A stretch of 6,978 nt of DNA from Microcaldota archaeon (GTDB lineage: Archaea > Micrarchaeota > Micrarchaeia > Norongarragalinales > UBA10210): NCBI GenBank assembly GCA_013331595.1, contig DUGE01000011.1, positions 1-6,978 of the forward strand, given 5' to 3'. Both the position numbers and the translations under genes were made by a program. The notes below the pieces were generated by a model. It saw only the letters and a list, made by a program, of their open reading frames with translations. It ran no database searches and had not been told where the DNA came from. This document shows positions 1-5,986 of this stretch, in pieces (position 1 is the stretch's first letter; the number at the start of each line of letters is the position of its first letter).

Positions 1-1
1 G

Positions 2-550
2 AGCAAGAACATGACCGTTTGCGGTGATGGTGGCATGATTACGACGAACGATGCCGAGCTTGCGGAAAAAATGGGCATGTTCCGCGACCAGGGCCGCAAG
101 GACAAGTACTTGCACGAGATGGTGGGCATGAATTTCCGGCTGAGCGAATTGCACTGCGCATTGGGCAGGGTGCAACTGAGGCATTTGGGCGAGTGGACCG
201 ACCGCAGGAGAGCCCATGCGGCTCTTTACAAAAAATTGCTTGACCCGGCGAAAGTGGGCTTGCCTTTCGAGGCTGATTATGCAAAACACGTTTTCCACAT
301 GTTCGTGGTGCGCGTTAAAAACCGCGACAAGCTTGCCGCCTTGCTGAAAGACCAGGGCATTGAAACTGGCGTTCATTACCCGATTCCCGTGCACCAGCAG
401 CCTGCAATGAAATCCTTTGCCAGAGGCCCGCTGCCCGTAACAGAAAGGATTGCCGGCGAAATACTTTCGCTTCCGATGTCGCCGGAATTGAGTGAAGAGG
501 AAATACGTTTCGTGGGCGAAAAGGTCAACGAGCTTGCAGAGCCATCATAA
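2..550 (+). CDS. DegT/DnrJ/EryC1/StrS-family sugar aminotransferase, C-terminal part (5' end outside window)
   Basis: PLP-dependent aminotransferase that would transfer an amino group, usually from glutamate, to a keto group on a nucleotide-linked sugar in the cytoplasm. The frame is open to the left edge, and the first whole codons read S-K-N-M-T. The Lys at bases 5-7 sits where this family has its PLP-binding lysine, just before the conserved GDGGM stretch, so the internal ATG at 11 is not the real start. Also visible are GMNFRLSE, which fits the family's conserved substrate/cofactor region, and GVHYPIPVHQQPA followed by LPVTERIA and LSLPMSPEL. These last blocks resemble WbpE-type 3-amino-sugar transferases. 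About 182 residues are present; the family is usually 360-390, so roughly half is missing. The next gene, an oxidoreductase that could make its 3-keto substrate, starts 24 bases downstream, which suggests one operon. Family call is firm; the exact substrate is inferred. Confidence 0.95.
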   Translation, partial: SKNMTVCGDGGMITTNDAELAEKMGMFRDQGRKDKYLHEMVGMNFRLSELHCALGRVQLRHLGEWTDRRRAHAALYKKLLDPAKVGLPFEADYAKHVFHMFVVRVKNRDKLAALLKDQGIETGVHYPIPVHQQPAMKSFARGPLPVTERIAGEILSLPMSPELSEEEIRFVGEKVNELAEPS

Positions 551-574
551 CTTAAATCTTGAGAAGGGTTTGAA

Positions 575-1558
575 ATGAAAATTGTTGTCGTGGGCGTCGG
601 CGCGTGGGGCAAAAATCACGTCAAGACCCTTGCCGAATTGCGCGGGGAAAAGCTTGTGGATGAGGTTTTCGTTTGCGATTCGGACAGCGAGAGAGCAATG
701 GCGTTAGCGAAAGAATTCGATTGCGTTGCGGTTTCTTTCGATGACGTGAAGAAAGGGCAGTTTGACGGCGTTGTTGTTGCAACCCCATCGCCCACTCACT
801 ATTCCCTGGCAAAAGACGTTATGAGTTCGGGAAAGGAGGTCCTGGTGGAAAAACCGCTTGCAATGTCATTCGAAGATTCAATGCAATTGGTCAAGCAGGC
901 TGAAGAGCAAAAACGCTTGCTCATGGTCGGCCATGAGTTTCGCTTTCACCCGGGAATTCAAACGCTCACGAAAATGCTCCATGCAGGCGAATTTGGAAAA
1001 ATCATCATGCTCTCGGCGAATCGGTTTGACTTCCGCGCGCCGCGCAAGGACATGGGCGTTCTTCTCGCACTGGCGATTCACGACATCGACCTGTTTTCAT
1101 ACCTTTTGGAAAGCCAGCCAAACTCAGTTCAAGCTTCTGCAACCCACTTTTTCCAGCAGGGAATTGAAGACCACTGCACGCTGGCGTTAGATTTTGCGAA
1201 TGGCGTCAAGTGCTTTGCACAGGAAAGCTGGATTCAGCCTGCGTACGGCAAAACCCGCGAGTTCATAGCAGTGGGTACGGAAAAAACGGTGAAAATCGAT
1301 TTCCTCAACCTCGAGTCAATGCAAGTCTCTAACTCAAGGTTCTTCGATGACGGCGGAATTCTAAAAGCGGAACCCGGGGAATTTACAACCGTTACTTTCG
1401 GGCGCAAGGAACCACTGAAAGAGGAACTAAAGCACTTTATCGAATGCATCAGGACCAGGGCAAGGCCTTTGGCCGACGGCATCGTTGGCGCGAACGCCGT
1501 TCACATAATCGAAAAGGCGTTCGAGTCAATCGAAAAAGGCGGGAAAATAAAAATCTGA
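575..1558 (+). CDS. Gfo/Idh/MocA-family NAD(P)-dependent sugar oxidoreductase
   Basis: Cytoplasmic dehydrogenase of 327 residues, a normal length for the family. An N-terminal Rossmann domain (about 1-120) opens with MKIVVVGVGAWG, a clear dinucleotide-binding loop. The family EKP motif with its catalytic Lys is at 92-94 (K93), followed by GHEFRFHP at 119-126. The C-terminal alpha/beta domain carries the catalytic-type His at 169 in AIHDIDLF. The Asp normally four residues before that His (DxxxH) is Ala165 here. The ATG start fits because the glycine-rich strand begins at residue 2, and GAGAAGG lies about 7 bases upstream. Placed just after the aminotransferase, it most likely makes the 3-keto nucleotide sugar which that enzyme aminates, as WbpB does for WbpE and as in the Methanococcus acetamido-sugar route. 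Other Gfo/Idh/MocA roles, such as inositol or other sugar oxidation, cannot be excluded from sequence alone. Confidence 0.93.
   Translation: MKIVVVGVGAWGKNHVKTLAELRGEKLVDEVFVCDSDSERAMALAKEFDCVAVSFDDVKKGQFDGVVVATPSPTHYSLAKDVMSSGKEVLVEKPLAMSFEDSMQLVKQAEEQKRLLMVGHEFRFHPGIQTLTKMLHAGEFGKIIMLSANRFDFRAPRKDMGVLLALAIHDIDLFSYLLESQPNSVQASATHFFQQGIEDHCTLALDFANGVKCFAQESWIQPAYGKTREFIAVGTEKTVKIDFLNLESMQVSNSRFFDDGGILKAEPGEFTTVTFGRKEPLKEELKHFIECIRTRARPLADGIVGANAVHIIEKAFESIEKGGKIKI
1544..1554 (-). terminator. Candidate oligo-T terminator for the minus-strand operon
   Basis: Read on the minus strand, about 33 bases after the stop codon of the uridylyltransferase gene, there is a run of five T, an A and four T. 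Archaeal transcription commonly ends at such oligo-T tracts without a hairpin. The tract lies inside the last codons of the convergent oxidoreductase gene, where it encodes the Lys-rich C-terminus, so coding alone could explain it. Confidence 0.25.
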
Positions 1559-1585
1559 ACTGCAGGCGCCAGCAAGCGATTCCAG

Positions 1586-2467
1586 TTATTTCACTAACCT
1601 TTCCAAAAAAGTTCCGAATTCCTTTTTCAGCTCCGGCCTCTGCAGCGCAAGGAGTACGTTCGACTTGAGCCACGCAAGCTTGTCCCCGCCGTCGTAACGC
1701 GTTCCTTCAACGAAACAAGCGTAAACATCTTGTTTTTCCAATAATTTTTTCACCCCATCAACCAACTGCACTTCACCGTTCTTTCCGGGCTCTCGCTCCA
1801 AAAGAAAACCCATCAGTTCCGTGGTGAAGACGTAGCGGCCGAAAGTCGCCAGCTGTGAAGGCGCTTCGGCCACAGAAGGCTTTTCAACAATGTCCAGTAT
1901 TTTGAAATCGCCCTTGAAAGGCTCTGTTTTCACTATCCCGAAGCGCGAAACCAGTTCTTTTGCAACTTTCTCTATGGACATTACGCTTCCGCCAAGCTCC
2001 CTTGCCTTGGAAATCATTTGCCCAATTGCAGGAGTGCGTGAAACGAAAATGTCGTCTGCAAGCATTACGGCAAAAGGCTCGCCGGCCACTTCCTTCGCAG
2101 CGCACGCAACCGCATGGCCCAAGCCCAACGGCTTGTCCTGCCTGACGAAGGCAAGGCTTGCCTTTTCGTTAATGTGCTCAAGCTCCTCAAGCATCTCGCG
2201 CTCTTTTTCACGCATGGTGTTGCGCCTTTCTTGCAGCGTAGGGTCAAGCCGTGAGGAGAAATGCTCTTCAATGGCGCGCTTTCCTGGGCCGGTGACGATT
2301 ATTATTTCATCAAGCCCTGCGGCAACCGCCTCTTCCACCACGTATTGAATCATCGGCTTATCCACCAGAGGAAGCATTTCCTTCGGCTGCGCTTTGGTTA
2401 TGGGCAAAAACCTAGTTCCTAATCCTGCTGCAGGCAAAACCGCTTTGCGAACCCTCGTGAAAACCAT
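1586..2467 (-). CDS. galU: UTP-glucose-1-phosphate uridylyltransferase (GalU type)
   Basis: Makes UDP-glucose from UTP and glucose 1-phosphate, feeding the UDP-glucose dehydrogenase encoded upstream. The 293-residue length matches GalU. The nucleotidyltransferase signature covers residues 11-38, with PAAGLGTRFLP and the PKEMLPLVDKP block. GLGHAV is at 115-120, the metal-binding ADD at 137-139, EKP at 195-197, GRYVF at 210-214 and the YDGGDKLAW block at 258-266. I chose the ATG at 2467-2465 because it puts the glycine-rich loop at the usual distance from the N-terminus. A TTG three codons upstream (2476-2474) is possible but less likely. A weak GTGAG lies about 8 bases before the ATG. It is last in the minus-strand series, 113 bases after the preceding gene, so it may have its own promoter. 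A closely related thymidylyl- or other uridylyltransferase specificity is the main alternative. Confidence 0.95.
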   Translation of the reverse strand: MVFTRVRKAVLPAAGLGTRFLPITKAQPKEMLPLVDKPMIQYVVEEAVAAGLDEIIIVTGPGKRAIEEHFSSRLDPTLQERRNTMREKEREMLEELEHINEKASLAFVRQDKPLGLGHAVACAAKEVAGEPFAVMLADDIFVSRTPAIGQMISKARELGGSVMSIEKVAKELVSRFGIVKTEPFKGDFKILDIVEKPSVAEAPSQLATFGRYVFTTELMGFLLEREPGKNGEVQLVDGVKKLLEKQDVYACFVEGTRYDGGDKLAWLKSNVLLALQRPELKKEFGTFLERLVK

Positions 2468-2580
2468 TTTGCACAACTCACAAAATTCTTTTTTCGCAAT
2501 GTTTGGAAAGTCCTCGCCAAAAATTTTGCATTTCCGCTAAAAAACCCGAAACCCTAAGTCTATCAAACCATTACGTTCAG
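2468..2580. other. Intergenic gap of 113 bases between the UDP-glucose dehydrogenase and galU genes
   Basis: This is the longest non-coding stretch in the window. The minus strand carries a T6 run near the dehydrogenase end and AT-rich patches nearer galU, but I find no convincing TATA box with BRE, no bacterial -35/-10 pair and no stable hairpin. The length, compared with the close spacing elsewhere, suggests that a transcript boundary or secondary promoter for galU could lie here. Confidence 0.5.
2539..2544 (-). terminator. Possible oligo-T termination tract after the UDP-glucose dehydrogenase gene
   Basis: On the minus strand, a run of six T follows the dehydrogenase stop codon by about 36 bases. 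It is preceded by two copies of GGGTTT separated by one C. There is no hairpin, so it could only be an archaeal-style T-tract terminator. The evidence is weak. Confidence 0.2.
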
Positions 2581-3882
2581 TTACCAGCAGATTCCCTCAT
2601 AATTCCCGCCTGATTTCCCAGGTAAAATTCTGCGGCCATCGTACACGTGCTTCGAGCCGTAAATGTCCTCCTTGAATTCCGGCCAGGCAGTAAGCACAAA
2701 AATGAAATCGCATTTTGAGATAACGTCTTTTGCATTAGAGGCATAATTGATTTTGCTTCCAAAAATCTTTCTTGCATTGTCGGTAGCTTCAGGATCAAAG
2801 GCAATTACCTTAGCGCCTTCGCTTACCAGAGCATTAACTATCGGAATTGCACGGCTTTCGCGCATGTCGTCAGTGCCTGCCTTGAAAGCCAAGCCCAGCA
2901 CTCCGACGGCCTTGCCCTTGAAGCTTCCCTCGCGCCTGCACGCCACTTCAACAAGAAGCAAAGGCTGTTTCTCGTTAATGGCCATTACGCTCTCGAGCAC
3001 TGCAGCGGAAATTTTTTCTTGCTTAAATTTTGCCACTAGCGCCTTGACGTCCTTGGGAAAGCAGCTTCCGCCGAAGCCAATGCCGGCCTCTAGGAACTTC
3101 GGCCCGATTCGCGAATCCAAGCCCATTCCCTTGGCAACTTCGTAAGCGTCTATGCCGAGCTTCTTGCCCAAATTGCCGATTTCGTTGATGAAGGAAATTT
3201 TGGTTGCGAGAAACGCGTTTGAAGCGTATTTTATCATTTCCGCGGTTTTCAAGTCTGTTTCCATCATGGGGCACTTAACAAAAGCAAACAAACTCGAAAG
3301 CAATGCGTAATCTTTCTTTTCCTCAACGCCGAAAACCATGCGGTCGGGGTAAAAGAAATCCTTGACTGCAAGGCCCTCGCGCAAAAACTCGGGGCTCATG
3401 GCAATGCCAAAATCCCCGCCCGATTTCAAGCCGGTCTTTTTCTCCAAGTAGCGTTTTAATTCCTCGGTGGTGCCTGGAATAACTGTGCTTTTTACCACGA
3501 TTAAAATGCGTTTTCCACCACCCAGGGATTTCAATCCCATTGCGATGGAGTCGGCAGCAGAGTAAATTTGGGTTAGGTCAACTGAGCCATCTTGCCGCGA
3601 GGGCGTGCCTACGCAAACAAAAACAACATCAAAGTCCTTGAGTTTGCCGGGCATTTTAGAAACGTTTTCAACGGAAAAATTCTTGCCAATGTTTTTTTTC
3701 AGCAGGGGCTCCAAACTTTCCTCGAAAATCGGGCTCTTGCCGCTTGAAAGAAGTGAAATCTTCCGCTCGTCAGAATCCCAGCACTGGACTGCGTAGCCTC
3801 GGTCTGCAAGGCAAACACTGGTAATCAATCCCACGTAGCCTGCACCAATCACGCCGATTTTCAAATTTGTTTTTCCAGCCAT
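2581..3882 (-). CDS. ugd: UDP-glucose 6-dehydrogenase (UDP-glucose/GDP-mannose dehydrogenase family)
   Basis: Oxidises C6 of UDP-glucose twice with NAD+ to give UDP-glucuronate. It is full length at 433 residues. The N-terminal Rossmann domain shows GAGYVG at 13-18 and ends in the VGTPS block (91-95) and KSTVIPGTT (131-139). SPEFLREG (163-170) holds the conserved Glu pair. The central domain has KYASNAFLATK (218-228), with the family's active-site Lys218 and Asn222. Catalytic Cys274 lies in GFGGSCFPKD, the pattern typical of UDP-glucose dehydrogenases rather than UDP-HexNAc dehydrogenases. The C-terminal UDP-binding domain has GLAFKAGTDDMRESRA (330-345). The ATG at 3882 is supported by GGTG 6 bases upstream and is 23 bases past the deacetylase stop. 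With galU downstream, the pair forms a UDP-glucuronate supply module. GDP-mannose dehydrogenase is a less likely alternative. Confidence 0.94.
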   Translation of the reverse strand: MAGKTNLKIGVIGAGYVGLITSVCLADRGYAVQCWDSDERKISLLSSGKSPIFEESLEPLLKKNIGKNFSVENVSKMPGKLKDFDVVFVCVGTPSRQDGSVDLTQIYSAADSIAMGLKSLGGGKRILIVVKSTVIPGTTEELKRYLEKKTGLKSGGDFGIAMSPEFLREGLAVKDFFYPDRMVFGVEEKKDYALLSSLFAFVKCPMMETDLKTAEMIKYASNAFLATKISFINEIGNLGKKLGIDAYEVAKGMGLDSRIGPKFLEAGIGFGGSCFPKDVKALVAKFKQEKISAAVLESVMAINEKQPLLLVEVACRREGSFKGKAVGVLGLAFKAGTDDMRESRAIPIVNALVSEGAKVIAFDPEATDNARKIFGSKINYASNAKDVISKCDFIFVLTAWPEFKEDIYGSKHVYDGRRILPGKSGGNYEGICW

Positions 3883-3888
3883 TCAAAA

Positions 3889-3892
3889 CACC
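3889..3892 (-). promoter_or_regulatory. Short Shine-Dalgarno-like GGTG before the UDP-glucose dehydrogenase start
   Basis: GGTG can pair with the CACC of the 16S rRNA 3' end and lies 6 bases before the ATG at 3882, supporting that start. It is only four bases long, so it could be chance. Confidence 0.35.
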
Positions 3893-3905
3893 GCAAGCCG
3901 CAAAT

Positions 3906-4826
3906 TCAATAATCCCGCCTTTCTTTAAACCTGTTGCCGGAAGAAGCCTTGAAAAACCTCGCAACATTTTCATTCGTTTCAACCCAAACATTTCCATTTT
4001 CCTTCAAGAACCCGAGAGAACGCTCGAAGTCCTTTTTCTCGAAAACGTCGAAAGGGTCGAAGTAGAAATTCGCGTGAATTCCCCTGCTTGACGCAATTTC
4101 AACCGCCTTGGCAAACATATCGAAAAACTGGCCGTCACGGGGATGCGCAGGAGGCACAGTGCGGTAGCAATGGAACGAGTCGAACACGGGATAATAGTGC
4201 ACGGGGCAGGACATTGCAGGCAGCTCTACGAGCGGAAACGCGTTTTCCCCCTCGGCTGGGCTTAGGAAATCGCTCCGGGACGGGAAAAACGGCAGTCCAT
4301 TTGCCTTTGTCTTGGTCAAGACCGTTGAGGAGGAGTACAGGTAGCCGCGCTTTTCCAGTATCTCGTAGGCGCCGCGCGAGTTCAAGTCGCCGAAGTGCGG
4401 GGCCCTGAAGCCCGACGGCCTGATTTCCGAAATGTTTTCGCAAACGCGCTCGAACTCCACAATCTCCCACTCCTGGCGTTCAAATGGAAGGGAATTGAAA
4501 AACTCGCCTGGATTGATGACATCGTGGTTGGGGTGGGAATAAGTGTGGTTGATTATTTCGTGCCCCGCGTCGGCGATTGCGGAATGCTCGCGGGGAAACT
4601 GCTCAATCAGCTTTCCAATGCAGGCGAAGGAGGACTTAATGCCGTAGGAATCCAGGAGTTCGATTGTTTTCCGCAGTGCTTTGGCATCGCGGTCGTACTC
4701 AACGTCGAAAGTAACCGAAACCGCGCCGTTTTTGCCCTTCCAGGAAATTCCTTCGCTAGCGGAAAAGAACCGCTTGTACAATAGGGGGCTTGCAGCTTCA
4801 ACAACTTTCCGCAGTATTCTTTTCAT
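3906..4826 (-). CDS. Polysaccharide deacetylase family protein (CE4/NodB-like)
   Basis: Predicted metal-dependent deacetylase of 306 residues, likely removing N-acetyl (or O-acetyl) groups from a glycan or glycolipid. NodB motif 1 is TFDVEYD at 39-45, with catalytic-base-type Asp41. Motif 2 is HTYSH at 94-98, giving the two metal-ligand histidines. Motif 3 is FRAPH at 140-144. A late GIHANFYFDPFD block (249-260) may supply the final active-site residues. Motif 1 departs from the usual TFDD: Val42 replaces the second Asp and Glu43 follows. No signal peptide or membrane segment is visible. The N-terminus (MKRILRKVVEAASPLLYKRF) is basic and possibly amphipathic, so a cytoplasmic or membrane-associated site is inferred. 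Its ATG overlaps the glycosyltransferase stop as ATGA (4823-4826), suggesting coupled translation and a shared glycan. The upstream GGCG is a poor ribosome-binding site, which fits coupling. The substrate is unknown. Confidence 0.88.
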   Translation of the reverse strand: MKRILRKVVEAASPLLYKRFFSASEGISWKGKNGAVSVTFDVEYDRDAKALRKTIELLDSYGIKSSFACIGKLIEQFPREHSAIADAGHEIINHTYSHPNHDVINPGEFFNSLPFERQEWEIVEFERVCENISEIRPSGFRAPHFGDLNSRGAYEILEKRGYLYSSSTVLTKTKANGLPFFPSRSDFLSPAEGENAFPLVELPAMSCPVHYYPVFDSFHCYRTVPPAHPRDGQFFDMFAKAVEIASSRGIHANFYFDPFDVFEKKDFERSLGFLKENGNVWVETNENVARFFKASSGNRFKERRDY

Positions 4827-5956
4827 TCCAAACGCCTTTTTTCTACAGTTGAATTCAACAAAGCCAAAAACTTTTTCGAGAGTTTCGGCCAGTCGAATTC
4901 CTTCGCCTTTGCAAAGCCCTTTCCCCTTATTTTCCGCCTCAAATCCCTGTCTTCCAATAGCTTCTCGAACGCTTTCTCATACTCCTTTGGCTTCGAAGCG
5001 TAAAGTACACTCCCTCTGGCAATGCGCTCAACCTCGAAAATTCTTGAGGAAACGACCGGCTTCTTCAAACCCCAGTATTCGAAGAGCTTTATGGGACAAA
5101 CGGCGTCAGTGAGAGCATTCTTGGCGAAAGGAACAAGGCAGACGTCCATGCTTGCAATCCACCCGAACGCCTGCGGCTGTGGAACGAATTGCGCCGAGAC
5201 GAACACATTCTTCATTTCCCGGGCGGCGTGCTCCAGTTTTTTCCTCTGCACGCCATCGCCGATAAAATAAAAATGCACGCCATGCATTTCCCTCGCAGCG
5301 CCAAGAACTGAATCAAAATCAACCCACTTTCCGAATCCGCCCACAAAGCCAACCGCAGGCCTCTTGACCATTCCTTTTTGCAACGGGACAGGTTTTGCCC
5401 TGGCGATTGCACGCAAATCCGCACCATTTGGAACAAGCTCAACGTGCTTGCCGTATTTTCTGGCATCTTCGTAAAGCTTGAATGCGGTCGTTACGACTAA
5501 ATCGCTTTTTTTCAGCGCATGGACAACTGCAGTGCGTGAAAGCGCGCTCTCAATTGGATTGGAACGGAAGGCGTGAACCAAGTCAATGTAATCGAACACA
5601 ACGGGCACGCCTTGCTTGGAAAGCGCCCTGCACGCAAGTGCACATCCCCACGGCGAATAAAAAACCGCAACGTCAGCCCAGCCTGCGTATTGCAATGCAT
5701 GATTCAAGAAATGCCTCTCACGCGAAACCAATTCAAGTGCGGGATTTGAGTTCACCTGCGGTCCAGGAATAACCTTGACGTTTGCAGGAATTTTTAAGTC
5801 AAGGTTTTCAGTTTTGTAAATTGCTTGGCTGGGGCCATCAACCCAAACGACCTTAACGCCTTTGGCGTTGCTGACGAGGTTTTTGAACCTGACGACCGAA
5901 CCGTCGAGGCTCGAGTATTTTCCAGCGCTAAAAACAAGAACATTCACAACAATCAC
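4823..5956 (-). CDS. Glycosyltransferase, GT-B fold, GT4-like
   Basis: Predicted cytoplasmic transferase moving a sugar from a nucleotide donor onto a growing glycan or lipid carrier; 377 residues, usual for GT4-type enzymes. An N-terminal acceptor-side domain starts NVLVFSAGKYSSLDG. It contains DVAVFYSPWG (95-104), a stretch of Rossmann-like strands and LVPNGADL (174-181) at the domain hinge. The C-terminal donor domain shows GFVGGFGKWVDFD (203-215), YFIGDG (230-235) and PIKLFEYWGLKKPVVSS (288-304). In that last block Glu293 matches the donor-binding acidic position of the GT4 E-x7-E region; the second Glu is not evident. The start is uncertain: GTG at 5956 follows the dehydrogenase stop by 30 bases, while GTG at 5947 gives MNVLVFSAG and has GTGAT 4 bases upstream. 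No in-frame ATG exists near the N-terminus. Donor and acceptor cannot be read from the sequence. Confidence 0.9.
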   Translation of the reverse strand: MIVVNVLVFSAGKYSSLDGSVVRFKNLVSNAKGVKVVWVDGPSQAIYKTENLDLKIPANVKVIPGPQVNSNPALELVSRERHFLNHALQYAGWADVAVFYSPWGCALACRALSKQGVPVVFDYIDLVHAFRSNPIESALSRTAVVHALKKSDLVVTTAFKLYEDARKYGKHVELVPNGADLRAIARAKPVPLQKGMVKRPAVGFVGGFGKWVDFDSVLGAAREMHGVHFYFIGDGVQRKKLEHAAREMKNVFVSAQFVPQPQAFGWIASMDVCLVPFAKNALTDAVCPIKLFEYWGLKKPVVSSRIFEVERIARGSVLYASKPKEYEKAFEKLLEDRDLRRKIRGKGFAKAKEFDWPKLSKKFLALLNSTVEKRRLE

Positions 5957-5986
5957 ACAAAAATTTCCGCACCTTCATTTCCGAGT

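Noticed and set aside
551..560. CTTAAATCTT as an archaeal TATA box for the oxidoreductase gene
   Set aside because: It lies only about 14 bases from the ATG within a 24-base intergenic gap, leaving no room for a normal transcription start; an operon is more likely.
1558..1587. Inverted repeat AACTG...CAGTT at the convergent junction, with GGCGCC between, as a terminator hairpin
   Set aside because: The stem is only 5 bp with a loop of 20 bases, and no T-run follows on the plus strand, so it is probably chance.
1890..2348. Long plus-strand open frame (152 codons) antisense to galU
   Set aside because: The galU protein has all family motifs. The antisense frame is Ser-rich, low in complexity and matches no family, as expected for a codon-bias shadow.
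2474..2476. TTG as an upstream start for the uridylyltransferase
   Set aside because: It adds only three residues, and the ATG at 2467 is a better codon at the usual distance from the glycine-rich loop.
4395..4784. Plus-strand open frame (129 codons) antisense to the deacetylase
   Set aside because: It is the complement of the conserved deacetylase motifs and has no domain features of its own.
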